Shown: positions 1 to 7,693 of the stretch, piece by piece
Position numbering within the stretch: the first letter of the stretch is position 1
Layout of the letters: each line of letters begins with the position of its first letter
Assembly (NCBI RefSeq): GCF_003443675.1
Contig: NZ_CP031963.1
Span: 4,053,501-4,117,500 of the forward strand
DNA length: 64,000 nucleotides
Origin: Aquimarina sp. BL5
GTDB taxonomy: Bacteria > Bacteroidota > Bacteroidia > Flavobacteriales > Flavobacteriaceae
Direction: 5' to 3'
The notes under the pieces: model-generated
Database searches by the model: none
Seen by the model: only the letters and a program-made list of their open reading frames with translations
What the model was told of the DNA's origin: nothing
Made by a program: the position numbers and the translations under genes

Positions 1-428
1 AACTGACTTACAGGAGGATAATTGGTATAATGACTACCATTAAGTGTGCCCATTCCTTCATAAAGTTCTTGTGCTTGAGCAATTGGAGCACTACCCTGGG
101 CAATCCATATTTCTGGTAATGATAGATATGGATTAAATCCTTCTAGTAGCATGCGACCATCCCAGATAAATCGGTAAAAATCTTGAGATAGATTTGGTAT
201 GGCGAATAGAAATATAATTCTAAATCCTAAAGCAATACTTGCTAAGAGTTTAATACTATTAGGATTAGTCTGAACGATTTTATAGGACAGAAAGAATAAT
301 CCAGTCCACAGACCAAACATTTTTAGGAAGTCAATGCGATCTAGTCGATATGCAAAATTCCAATAAAATAAGGCGCAAACTACGGTAAAGATAATGGAGA
401 ACTTATGGTATTTCCAAAGTCTAACCAT
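1..428 (-). CDS. Multi-membrane mannosyltransferase-like protein (partial, C-terminus outside window)
   Basis: The start is an ATG that overlaps the stop of the upstream glycosyltransferase by one base (TAATG). About 142 residues are visible and the frame stays open to the window edge. The visible part has hydrophobic segments (roughly residues 10-25, 35-50 and 60-78) and then a soluble loop with the string DFYRFIWDGRM followed by FNPY. That D-x-x-R-x-x-W-D-G loop is typical of GT39/GT87-like membrane glycosyltransferases that use polyprenyl-phosphate sugars. Last gene visible in a four-gene coupled operon with two GT2 enzymes, one of which could supply its lipid-linked sugar donor. That link is inference, and the exact family cannot be fixed without the C-terminus. 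Confidence 0.7.
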   Translation of the reverse strand, partial: MVRLWKYHKFSIIFTVVCALFYWNFAYRLDRIDFLKMFGLWTGLFFLSYKIVQTNPNSIKLLASIALGFRIIFLFAIPNLSQDFYRFIWDGRMLLEGFNPYLSLPEIWIAQGSAPIAQAQELYEGMGTLNGSHYTNYPPVSQ

Positions 429-1900
429 TACATTTTAGAAGTAACTGACTTAAAGAATACAAAACCAAATCCGAGGAATAACATGATGTGAAATAAAAAC
501 AATCCAAAATCCTGAAGTTTAAAAGCACTGTATAAAGCAAATGCAAAATAGCACATAAGAATCGCTTCTATGATTGTATTTCCAGAAATATTCTTATTCA
601 CGTATTTATTTCCTTTCCAGGAATCCTTAAGTGTATTTATATTGAATTTTGGCGTTCTGATAAATTCGCTTTTCTTTCCAAAATGACCTTCTAGAACTGC
701 CATTGAATTATGTACAGAGAACCCCATCGCTATAGAAAAGAAAGTAAAAAACATCTTTATATATTCTATAAAGTTCCAAAATCCACCTTTATGAATTTTC
801 TTAAAGGTGTGCCAGTAGCAAAAGAAAAATATCACAGTACTTAATGCAAAGAAGGCAATCACATTAAAATACCAGCTAAACATTGGATTGCTATTTTTAA
901 TGTACATCACCGGAACACTTAATATTGCAACTAGCAGTACTAATAAAAACATACTACTATTTAATAAGTGAAAGAAACTATGGAATTTGGTTTTAATGGA
1001 TACCGTTTTATCTTTCAGCATTTTCCAATACAGTTTCTGGAAGTTTTCTGCAGCACCTTTGTTCCATCTAAACTGTTGCGATCGAGCAGCGCTTATAACA
1101 ACGGGCAACTCGGCAGGAGTTTCTACCTCTTCCAGATACTTGAATTTCCATTTCTTGAGCTGGGCTCTATAACTTAAGTCTAAATCTTCTGTTAACGTAT
1201 CTCCTTGCCAGTTTCCGGCATCCTCAATACATTTCTTTCTCCATACACCTGCGGTTCCATTAAAATTAATAAAGTGATCTTTATAATTACGACCTACCTG
1301 TTCCATCGTAAAATGAAAATCCAGCGCAAATGCCTGAATTTTGGTCAACATCGAATAATCTCTATTAATATGTCCCCAGCGAGTTTGTACAACACCTATT
1401 TTATCATTTTTAAAATAAGGAATTGTCTGAAGCAACCATTTTTTACCAGGAAGAAAGTCGGCATCAAAGATTGCTATAAATTCACCTTTAGCAATTTTTA
1501 ATCCTTCTTTTAAAGCTCCTGCTTTAAAACCTGTTCTATCTTCTCGGCAGATATGCTTAATATCTAAACCGGTGTTTTGTAGTTGTTTAATATGGGTTGC
1601 AGTAGTATTCACAGATTCGTCTGTAGAGTCATCTAATACTTGTATTTCTAGCTTGTCTTTAGGATACTCCAATAACGCAATGTTATCCAATAAACGTTCC
1701 ATTACATAGAGTTCATTATATACTGGTAATTGAATGGTGACGTAAGGAGTTTCTTCTTCTTTGGAAAGGTCAAAAGTAGGAGAATTATCATCTAGTTTAC
1801 GAGACTTAAGATAATTGAAAAGTAAATTCAACTGTGCTAAACTATACAAGAAAATGATTAGTAAAGCTACTGTATAAATAACAATGATAGCAATATCCAT
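428..1900 (-). CDS. Family 2 glycosyltransferase, cellulose-synthase-like, membrane-bound
   Basis: 490 residues. An N-terminal membrane segment (about 4-28) is followed by a GT-A catalytic domain with every processive GT2 landmark: QLPVYNE near 57-63, Asp90-Asp91 (DDSTDE), the DAD metal motif at 146-148, the TED acid at 237-239, and QQFRW (275-279), the Q-x-x-R-W motif of processive synthases. Several membrane helices follow from about 310 on. It should transfer sugars from a nucleotide donor at the inner face of the membrane, perhaps glucose or mannose; the substrate is not readable. It overlaps its neighbours on both sides by one base, so translation is probably coupled. No PilZ domain or BcsB-like partner is present, so true cellulose synthesis is unlikely. 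Confidence 0.88.
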   Translation of the reverse strand: MDIAIIVIYTVALLIIFLYSLAQLNLLFNYLKSRKLDDNSPTFDLSKEEETPYVTIQLPVYNELYVMERLLDNIALLEYPKDKLEIQVLDDSTDESVNTTATHIKQLQNTGLDIKHICREDRTGFKAGALKEGLKIAKGEFIAIFDADFLPGKKWLLQTIPYFKNDKIGVVQTRWGHINRDYSMLTKIQAFALDFHFTMEQVGRNYKDHFINFNGTAGVWRKKCIEDAGNWQGDTLTEDLDLSYRAQLKKWKFKYLEEVETPAELPVVISAARSQQFRWNKGAAENFQKLYWKMLKDKTVSIKTKFHSFFHLLNSSMFLLVLLVAILSVPVMYIKNSNPMFSWYFNVIAFFALSTVIFFFCYWHTFKKIHKGGFWNFIEYIKMFFTFFSIAMGFSVHNSMAVLEGHFGKKSEFIRTPKFNINTLKDSWKGNKYVNKNISGNTIIEAILMCYFAFALYSAFKLQDFGLFLFHIMLFLGFGFVFFKSVTSKM

Positions 1901-2592
1901 TATGCAAAGCTATATTTAAAAATCCAACTTAAAATCTTAACGCCTGCAAAGATAGCACCTTTTATGGTTCCTGAAACTTTTGAGACGCCTATTCTCTTTT
2001 TATAACGAACAGGAACTTCTGTATAACTAAAACGCTTTTTTATTGCTTTTAGTTGCATCTCCACAGTCCATCCATAGGTTTTGTCTTGCATATTCAATTC
2101 CAGAAGCTTTTTGTATTTAATTGCTCTAAAAGGTCCTAGATCTGTGAATTTTGCTCCAAAAAAAAGTTTCATTAAACTTGTAGCAAGCCAATTCCCAAAA
2201 ATCTGTGGAACGGTCATAGAACCTGATTCTCTTAATTTTTTATCTCTAGCACCAATAACCATATCCATATCTTGATTGATGATTGGTTCAATAATCTTTG
2301 TCAATTCTTCAGGGTAATCACTATAATCACCATCTAGAAATACAATAATCTCTGGAGTAGTTTTTTGTGAAGCTACATATGCTAAACCCTTAAGACAAGC
2401 ATATCCATATCCCATTCTTTCCTCTCTTAGTACAATAGCTCCGGCTTGTTTTGCCACTGCTTCAGTATTATCACTGGAGTTGTTACTTACAACAATTATC
2501 TCAGAGACAAGATTAGGAATTTCATTGATTACATGGCCTATAGAGTCTTCTTCATTATAGGCAGGTATGATAACTTTGATTATGGGATTCAT
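1900..2592 (-). CDS. Family 2 glycosyltransferase, DPM1-like (polyprenyl-phosphate sugar synthase type)
   Basis: 230 residues with a GT-A fold: IPAYNEE near residue 9, a nucleotide-binding acidic cluster (VSNNSSDNT), and the metal-binding DGDYSD near 87-92. The later VRYKKRIGVSKVSG string is typical of bacterial dolichyl-phosphate-mannose-synthase-like enzymes. There is at most one hydrophobic C-terminal segment, so the protein is probably peripheral. Such enzymes load mannose or glucose onto undecaprenyl phosphate. That would fit the membrane mannosyltransferase two genes downstream, which would use the lipid-linked sugar. Its stop overlaps the next start by one base, and its own ATG directly follows the stop of the upstream gene. 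Donor sugar not resolved. Confidence 0.85.
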   Translation of the reverse strand: MNPIIKVIIPAYNEEDSIGHVINEIPNLVSEIIVVSNNSSDNTEAVAKQAGAIVLREERMGYGYACLKGLAYVASQKTTPEIIVFLDGDYSDYPEELTKIIEPIINQDMDMVIGARDKKLRESGSMTVPQIFGNWLATSLMKLFFGAKFTDLGPFRAIKYKKLLELNMQDKTYGWTVEMQLKAIKKRFSYTEVPVRYKKRIGVSKVSGTIKGAIFAGVKILSWIFKYSFA

Positions 2593-3099
2593 TTATAGCG
2601 AAGCATTGGGATTGTCTTTCTTAAAGCTAAAAACATCTGTCCATTCTCCCACTTTTTGATCATCAACGTATTTTTCTGCTTTAAAGAGCTTATCATTTTT
2701 ATATAATAGGCAGTACCCGTTTTTTTTATTATTTTGATATTGATATTTTCTGATAATTTGATTTTTCTTATTACCAGCGGCAATATCGTAAATAATCCAC
2801 CATTTTTCTGCTTTATCATTTATAAAATGTCCTTCTTTAATGAGTTTGTTTTCTGAGGAATAGAAATACCAATACCCTTGTTTCTTATTATTTCTATAAT
2901 GCCCTTGTTCTAAAACAGTACCATTAGGATGATATATATACCAATAATCGATCTTTTGCTCGGCTATTTTCCAGCCTTCAGATTTGATGGATCCATCGCT
3001 ATAATATTCTTTATGGTATTCTTTTTTAACAGAAGTTTGAAAAGAAAGGAAAAATAGGGAAATAACAATATAGACAGTGTATTTCATCATAATTAGCAT
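2593..3099 (-). CDS. Secreted MORN-variant repeat protein
   Basis: 168 residues, first gene of the glycosyltransferase operon. The N-terminus has three in-frame Met codons (positions 1, 4 and 5); the cleanest signal peptide starts at Met5 with a hydrophobic core and a cut near SFQTS. The rest is a run of about 22-residue units of the form G-x-W-x-x-Y-x-x-[ND]-G-x-x-x-x-x-G-x-[YF] (YYSDGSIKSEG, YHPNGTVLEQG, ENKLIKEG and others), the toxin_YwqK/MORN_2 repeat style that folds into an extended beta-sheet. The cellular role of such proteins in Bacteroidota is mostly unknown. Its stop abuts the next ATG (TAAATG), implying co-translation with the glycosyltransferases. Confidence 0.7.
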   Translation of the reverse strand: MLIMMKYTVYIVISLFFLSFQTSVKKEYHKEYYSDGSIKSEGWKIAEQKIDYWYIYHPNGTVLEQGHYRNNKKQGYWYFYSSENKLIKEGHFINDKAEKWWIIYDIAAGNKKNQIIRKYQYQNNKKNGYCLLYKNDKLFKAEKYVDDQKVGEWTDVFSFKKDNPNASL

Positions 3100-3318
3100 T
3101 GGTTAGTTGCTTAGACGAAAATGATTTGGTTTACCTACAAAATATTTTTAAAAATTAAACTAATAGATTTTTAATGTGTATGCAAAAAAGCTTTTTTTAG
3201 ATTTATTTAACAATAAAAGTGCATTTTGTCGATTTTTTTGTTAACTTTATCGATATAGTTGAAATTTGATTTCTATTTCTATATAAAGTTTAACGGGGCT
3301 AAATAAATTGATATTGAT

Positions 3319-4602
3319 ATGAATATTAGTGATAAATCCCGAAAATCACCCAAGTTTTTTCAATTTGACAAAGTATTATTCACTGTAATGTTTATTGCAT
3401 TGCCGGGAATAATATTAGATGGTATCGTAGAATATAACGAAGGAGGACTAAGTGTCTATTTTATAAGAGCAATTATCACTTTTACAATAGTTACCATAAG
3501 TTTGTTATTGCAGAAAAGTGGTTTGATCAGAAAGTCTCGATTGCTTACGCTTTCGGTATATACTATTGTCTTAGGGATGATGTCTTCTCTTTTTTATGGG
3601 GTACTAGATCCTAATTTCGAGTTTGAATCATTCTTTTTGAAAGTAGAAGTGATCGTGTCACTATTGTTTTTTGCTGTAGGGATGTTGGTTCATTTTAGAC
3701 ATATTATCTTTTTACTTACGATTAATTTTCTTTTCATAGCCTTGAGCACATTCTATTATCCTAGTTTTCCTTTGGAGAAATTAGCATTCTATTTTGTGAT
3801 TGTAAGTGGAGGTGGTCTTATGGCATATTTTTGTCAACGATTACTCGTACAGTTATCTAGAAAAGTAAAAGAAGCAAATAGATTGATAAGTATCAAGAAT
3901 GAAGAACTTAAAGAAATGAATCAATCAAAAGATGATCTCTTTAGAATTATCGGGCATGATCTTAGAACACCTTTTTATCAACTTAGATCTCTTATCGATA
4001 TGGTAGATGAAGTGGATAATGTTCAGGAACGAGATCAAATAAGGGCTATGATAAAAGAGGCAGCTGACAAAGGAAACAATTTGTTAGAAGATTTACTAGA
4101 ATGGGGTAATATTTATAAAAAGCAATCACAAGTTTTGCTAGAAACGAAGAAGATTTCTGTTATTGTCGACAAGGTTTTTGCATTTTCTGATTTGAAAACA
4201 AAAAATAAAGAAATTAGTTTAATAAATGAATTGCCAAAAGATCTTAAGGTTACTATAAATCCTGCAATGATGGAAACAGTTATGAGAAACTTAATAGCAA
4301 ATGCTATAAAATTTTCTCATCGAGGATCTGATATTATCGTAAAATCCGAAAAAATAGGAGGACAAGTAAGAATAGCCATAGAGGATAAAGGAATAGGAAT
4401 ACGTAACGAAAGTCTTTATGATCTTTTTACTACAGAAAAGAATAATTCTACAACCGGAACGGAAAATGAAAGAGGTACTGGATTTGGACTAAGTATCGCT
4501 AAGAAACTAGTGGAAAAACAAAACGGAGTTTTAGAAATAGAAAGCGAGTATAATAAGGGAACGACAATTAACTTGTATTTTCCACACACTATGAGTGCTT
4601 AA
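3319..4602 (+). CDS. Orphan membrane sensor histidine kinase
   Basis: 427 residues. Residues 18-175 form about six membrane helices with very short loops, so sensing is probably within the membrane. A short coiled linker (175-205) leads to a HisKA domain with the H-box IIGHDLRTP (His213) and a HATPase_c domain with N-box NLIANAIKFSH, G1 motif EDKGIGI and G2 motif GTGFGLSIAKKLV. All catalytic motifs are intact. No response regulator is adjacent, so it is an orphan whose partner lies elsewhere. It runs away from the glycosyltransferase operon, separated by 219 bases that must hold both promoters, although I could not pick a convincing TTG/TAnnTTTG pair there. A strong terminator follows. Confidence 0.88.
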   Translation: MNISDKSRKSPKFFQFDKVLFTVMFIALPGIILDGIVEYNEGGLSVYFIRAIITFTIVTISLLLQKSGLIRKSRLLTLSVYTIVLGMMSSLFYGVLDPNFEFESFFLKVEVIVSLLFFAVGMLVHFRHIIFLLTINFLFIALSTFYYPSFPLEKLAFYFVIVSGGGLMAYFCQRLLVQLSRKVKEANRLISIKNEELKEMNQSKDDLFRIIGHDLRTPFYQLRSLIDMVDEVDNVQERDQIRAMIKEAADKGNNLLEDLLEWGNIYKKQSQVLLETKKISVIVDKVFAFSDLKTKNKEISLINELPKDLKVTINPAMMETVMRNLIANAIKFSHRGSDIIVKSEKIGGQVRIAIEDKGIGIRNESLYDLFTTEKNNSTTGTENERGTGFGLSIAKKLVEKQNGVLEIESEYNKGTTINLYFPHTMSA

Positions 4603-4631
4603 AATTTACAACCTAACTATTACATAAAAAA

Positions 4632-4662
4632 AACAGCCTAATAGATTAGGCTGTTTTTTTAC
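4632..4662 (+). terminator. Rho-independent terminator of the histidine kinase gene
   Basis: An 11-bp inverted repeat (AACAGCCTAAT / ATTAGGCTGTT, 4632-4642 and 4645-4655) is followed by a run of T. It lies about 30 bases after the kinase stop. The IS element begins only a few bases after the T-tract. Confidence 0.85.
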
Positions 4663-4668
4663 AATAAT

Positions 4669-4694
4669 TGTCTCGTCCTGAAATATCGTTACAC
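4669..4694 (+). repeat. Left terminal inverted repeat of the IS3 element
   Basis: Matches the reverse complement of 6014-6039 at 21 of 26 positions by eye. The shared cores are GTCCTGAA and ATCGTTACA. It begins with TG, the usual IS3 end, and stops four bases before the orfA start codon. Confidence 0.85.
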
Positions 4695-4698
4695 TAAA

Positions 4699-5139
4699 AT
4701 GTTATTTATGGAGTCATTACATTCAAATTATGTAAAGCGTACACAGAAGGATTACAGTTTATCCTTTAAGCTACAAGTTGTTCAAGAGATTGAACAAGGC
4801 TTATTAACAAGAACTCAAGCTTTGGATAAGTATGGTATTCAAGCAAGATCTACGATTCGCACTTGGTTAAAAAAATATGGTAAATTTGATTATGATTTTA
4901 GTGTAAATAGATCCATGTCCAAAACACCTGAACAACGTATTTTAGAATTAGAACAGCAAGTCAAGTTTTTAGAGAAACAAAAAGCAAGAGCTGAATTTTT
5001 AGCAGAGCGTGCGGATAAGAAAGCAATTATATTTGATATGATGATTGATATCGCCGAAGAGGAATTTAATATTCCGATCAGAAAAAAGCACGTACCCGAG
5101 TTATCGAAAAATATAGCCAAGAAAAACAAGAAAGCATAA
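4699..5139 (+). CDS. IS3-family transposase OrfA
   Basis: 146 residues. Residues about 15-55 form an HTH (KDYSLSFKLQVVQEIE, then a TRTQALDKYGI turn and a WLKKYG end) typical of HTH_Tnp_1, which binds the terminal repeats. Residues 75-110 form a leucine-zipper-like coiled coil (ILELEQQVKFLEKQ). Two in-frame Mets (1 and 4) are possible starts. The phase ends at 5139 and overlaps the upstream extension of the orfB phase. At 5082-5088 lies A-AAA-AAG, where a -1 slip would produce the OrfAB transposase. Confidence 0.88.
   Translation: MLFMESLHSNYVKRTQKDYSLSFKLQVVQEIEQGLLTRTQALDKYGIQARSTIRTWLKKYGKFDYDFSVNRSMSKTPEQRILELEQQVKFLEKQKARAEFLAERADKKAIIFDMMIDIAEEEFNIPIRKKHVPELSKNIAKKNKKA
5082..5088 (+). 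promoter_or_regulatory. Programmed -1 frameshift site A-AAA-AAG
   Basis: In the orfA phase the bases read ..A AAA AAG, the canonical IS3 slippery heptamer. After a -1 slip the reading enters the orfB phase, which is open from here and gives a sensible HTH-like stretch (VIEKYSQEKQESITATCDLL) leading into the orfB start region. Confidence 0.8.
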
Positions 5140-5162
5140 CTGCTACCTGTGATTTACTCGGG

Positions 5163-5987
5163 GTGAATAGACAGGTGTATTATAGAGCTATTCGGTCTTA
5201 TCAAGACAAACAAAAACTAAGTAAAAAGGTAATTGATTTAGTAAATACCATTCGCATATCAATGCCTAGAATCGGTACAAGAAAATTATTTCATCTTTTA
5301 AAATCTCAACTCAAAGTAATCGGAGTTGGTCGCGATAAGCTATTTAAAATACTAAAGGCTAATAACTTGTTGATTTTACCTAAAAAGAACTATCATGTAA
5401 CTACGGATTCTCATCATAGATTTAGAAAACATAAAAATCGAATAAAAGATGTTGAATTTATCAGACCAGAACAAGTATGGGTCAGTGATATAACTTATAT
5501 AGGAAATAGGGAAAATCCATGTTATTTGGCTTTAATCACGGATGCTTATTCTAAAAAAATAATGGGATATAATGTATCAAATAGTCTAAGTGTAAAAGGA
5601 TCTTTAACAGCTTTAGATATGGCTATTTCTAATAGAGATTATAATGAAAAACCTATAATTCATCATTCCGATAGAGGATTACAGTATTGTTCCAATGAAT
5701 ATCAAAAAACATTAAACATCAATAATATTAGCCCTAGTATGACTGAAAAATATGACCCTTACGAAAATGCCATAGCAGAAAGAATTAATGGAATTCTTAA
5801 ACAAGAATTTGCTATTGACAAGTATGATACTTCAATGCAAATCAAAACCAAACTGGTTCAAAATGCAATCCGCATTTATAATCAGATAAGACCTCATTTA
5901 TCTAATTCAATGTTAACACCTGATCAAATGCATCAACAAAATAAATTAAAAAGAAAAAGCTACAAAAAACAAAAGGTAGCAAATTAA
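5163..5987 (+). CDS. IS3-family transposase OrfB (DDE integrase core)
   Basis: 274 residues when read from the GTG at 5163, but the phase is open upstream to the slippery site, so the natural product is probably the OrfAB fusion. An HTH_21-like segment (TIRISMPRIGTRKLFHLL) precedes an rve core with the catalytic triad: Asp in WVSDITYI, Asp in HHSDRGLQY, and Glu in NAIAERINGILKQEF, followed by the usual K/R seven residues on. The C-terminus (YNQIRPHLSNSMLTPDQMH) is the classic IS3 ending. No internal stop or deletion is seen, so the element may still be active. Confidence 0.92.
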   Translation: MNRQVYYRAIRSYQDKQKLSKKVIDLVNTIRISMPRIGTRKLFHLLKSQLKVIGVGRDKLFKILKANNLLILPKKNYHVTTDSHHRFRKHKNRIKDVEFIRPEQVWVSDITYIGNRENPCYLALITDAYSKKIMGYNVSNSLSVKGSLTALDMAISNRDYNEKPIIHHSDRGLQYCSNEYQKTLNINNISPSMTEKYDPYENAIAERINGILKQEFAIDKYDTSMQIKTKLVQNAIRIYNQIRPHLSNSMLTPDQMHQQNKLKRKSYKKQKVAN

Positions 5988-5999
5988 AATTGCTACCTT
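5973..5999 (+). terminator. Stem-loop at the end of orfB inside the IS
   Basis: AAGGTAGCAA (5973-5982) and TTGCTACCTT (5990-5999) form a perfect 10-bp stem with a 7-base loop that contains the orfB stop codon. A T-rich run follows. It probably stops IS transcripts from entering the convergent polyferredoxin gene. Confidence 0.7.
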
Positions 6000-6013
6000 G
6001 TATTTATTAATTC

Positions 6014-6039
6014 CTGTAACGATTATTCAGGACGTCACA
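6014..6039 (-). repeat. Right terminal inverted repeat of the IS3 element
   Basis: Partner of the repeat at 4669-4694 and ends in CA. It lies 13 bases from the 3' end of the neighbouring minus-strand gene, so the insertion did not damage that coding region. Confidence 0.85.
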
Positions 6040-6052
6040 AGTTATATTGAGT

Positions 6053-7690
6053 TTATTTGTTATTTACAAAATCCATTAAATCCACATCATTTCCTAATAA
6101 AATCTCATTAGAATTGATTCTTCCGTCTAAACTATCGTTTTCTAGTTTTAATACACCTCTAGGGCATACAGCAGAACAAATTCCACAACCTACACAACTA
6201 GATCTTACAATGTTTTCACCTTTTTGTGCATAAGCACGTACATCGATACCTTGCTCGCAATATGTTGAGCAATTACCACAAGAAATACATTGACCTCCAT
6301 TAGTAGTAATTCTAAATTTAGAAAATAACTTTTGTTGTATTCCCATAATACCCGCCATTGGACATCCCATACGGCACCAAACACGGTTACCTAAAATCGG
6401 ATAAAAACCTGTTCCAATAACACCTGAGAAGATAGATCCAATACCAAAACCATAAAATGTTCTTAAAGCACTATCAGCAGCATAACTTTTGTCGTTTAAA
6501 CCAAAAGAAAAGTATTTTGCTTGAATTTGTATTTGACTTAAATCCACAAAAGCAATTAATACAAGAAAAGCTATGGTAAGAATAAAGAAACCAACAGCTC
6601 CTTTTACAGCACTGTTATTAAGTTGGTCTCTTTTGAAATATAAAATACCAGTAAAAAGTAATGTTAAAAACACGCCGACACTAATCAGAAATACATTTTT
6701 AGTAAACCAATATTTGGTAGCATCATACCCTAGGAAAGTAGAGATCGTAGCTACGGTCATAATTACAGAGAATACTAATACTGTATTTATCATCCATCTT
6801 TCAAGTTTCCAAGCTTTCACGCTCTTGTCGGACAACTGGCGGAAAGAATCTCCAGCGGTTTCAGCTAATCCTCCGCAACCACAAACCCAAGAGCAATACC
6901 ATCTTTTTCCATACTTATAAGTTAACCACGGAGAAATTACAAATACCATTAATACGGCAAGGATTAAAAAGAATAGTCCAATATTTTGCGCATTGATGAA
7001 TTGATCTACTCGCCATTGTTCAAATGCATAATAGTTAAGAGGCCACATATTCTTTAGATCATTATAAGGCAAAGAAAAAGTGTCAGAATTTAAACGAGCC
7101 ATTAATTCTGGTATTACAAAAGCGAATGCTGTTTGAAAAAACATAACGCTCATAGTACGTAATTGCTCGTAGCGATTGTGTTTGTATTTCATCAAAAACT
7201 TTATCCCAAAACCAACTATGGCGACAGTATATAGTGTTCCATATACAAACCATTGGCTAGCTGGATTACCACTTAGTAAACGACTTAAAGGATCAAACAA
7301 TCCTACTAATCCTGTATTGGTTCCGTCTACTCCTTGTCCTAATCCTAATAATTCGGCAAAAAAGTATAAAACGATATAAAAGCCTGTGAGAGCAACTCCT
7401 GCTATCCAGGCAAGCACTCCTCTTGATGACATAGATTTAAACCAGACTCCATCATTTTTTATTCCTTCTAATTTTTTGTCATAAGATCCTTTTGAAAAAA
7501 TGATAATACCTGTTATTAAGGCTGATAAAGACATTGTAAGCCAAAGTCCTTTGTTAGGTAAGTTTAAATTAAAAGCTGCTAATAGTAATACTAATAATCC
7601 CGATATCCCGATAAGAACACCAATTTTTTGAATTGTGTTTAGGCTTTTAGGAGGTTGTCCTGTTAATGCCATATTTCTTTCTACTGCCAT
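6053..7690 (-). CDS. Membrane polyferredoxin (NapH/NosR-like 4Fe-4S protein)
   Basis: 545 residues with about nine or ten hydrophobic segments and two sets of Cys motifs. The membrane-edge motifs are CSWVCGC (Cys266, 270, 272) and CRMGCP (Cys439, 443), the C-x3-C-P type seen in NapH, NosR and CcoG relatives. Two C-x2-C-x2-C-x3-C clusters follow (Cys468/471/474/478 and Cys499/502/505/509) and should each hold a 4Fe-4S cluster. The protein should pass electrons across or along the inner membrane. It starts four bases after an FAD-dependent oxidoreductase, which is the likely electron donor. The final acceptor is not in the window. It is not standard CcoG, because no cytochrome cbb3 genes are nearby and the N-terminal half is longer. 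Confidence 0.8.
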   Translation of the reverse strand: MAVERNMALTGQPPKSLNTIQKIGVLIGISGLLVLLLAAFNLNLPNKGLWLTMSLSALITGIIIFSKGSYDKKLEGIKNDGVWFKSMSSRGVLAWIAGVALTGFYIVLYFFAELLGLGQGVDGTNTGLVGLFDPLSRLLSGNPASQWFVYGTLYTVAIVGFGIKFLMKYKHNRYEQLRTMSVMFFQTAFAFVIPELMARLNSDTFSLPYNDLKNMWPLNYYAFEQWRVDQFINAQNIGLFFLILAVLMVFVISPWLTYKYGKRWYCSWVCGCGGLAETAGDSFRQLSDKSVKAWKLERWMINTVLVFSVIMTVATISTFLGYDATKYWFTKNVFLISVGVFLTLLFTGILYFKRDQLNNSAVKGAVGFFILTIAFLVLIAFVDLSQIQIQAKYFSFGLNDKSYAADSALRTFYGFGIGSIFSGVIGTGFYPILGNRVWCRMGCPMAGIMGIQQKLFSKFRITTNGGQCISCGNCSTYCEQGIDVRAYAQKGENIVRSSCVGCGICSAVCPRGVLKLENDSLDGRINSNEILLGNDVDLMDFVNNK

Positions 7691-7693
7691 GAT

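Larger units (their letters stand above)
4669..6039 (+). mobile_element. IS3-family insertion sequence, apparently complete
   Basis: A 1,371-bp element bounded by 26-bp imperfect inverted repeats that start TG and end CA, as IS3 elements do. It carries orfA (HTH plus leucine-zipper) and orfB (DDE integrase core) in overlapping phases with a programmed -1 frameshift motif. A stem-loop terminator closes the element just inside the right end. Both ORFs look intact. The bases next to the two ends (AAT on the left, AGT on the right) do not form a clear 3-4 bp target duplication. Either the duplication has decayed or one boundary differs by a base or two. Confidence 0.9.

Noticed and set aside
968..1501. 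Plus-strand ORFs inside the cellulose-synthase-like gene
   Set aside because: They are shadows of a well-supported GT2 gene on the other strand and have no start signal or domain.
3100..3318. Promoter for the histidine kinase (TAACTTTA near 3242)
   Set aside because: It is one base off TAnnTTTG and the closest TTTTG is only 13 bases upstream, so the pair does not fit the usual spacing.
4664..6043. Target-site duplication of the IS3 element
   Set aside because: AAT on the left and AGT on the right do not match at 3 or 4 bases, so no duplication is claimed.
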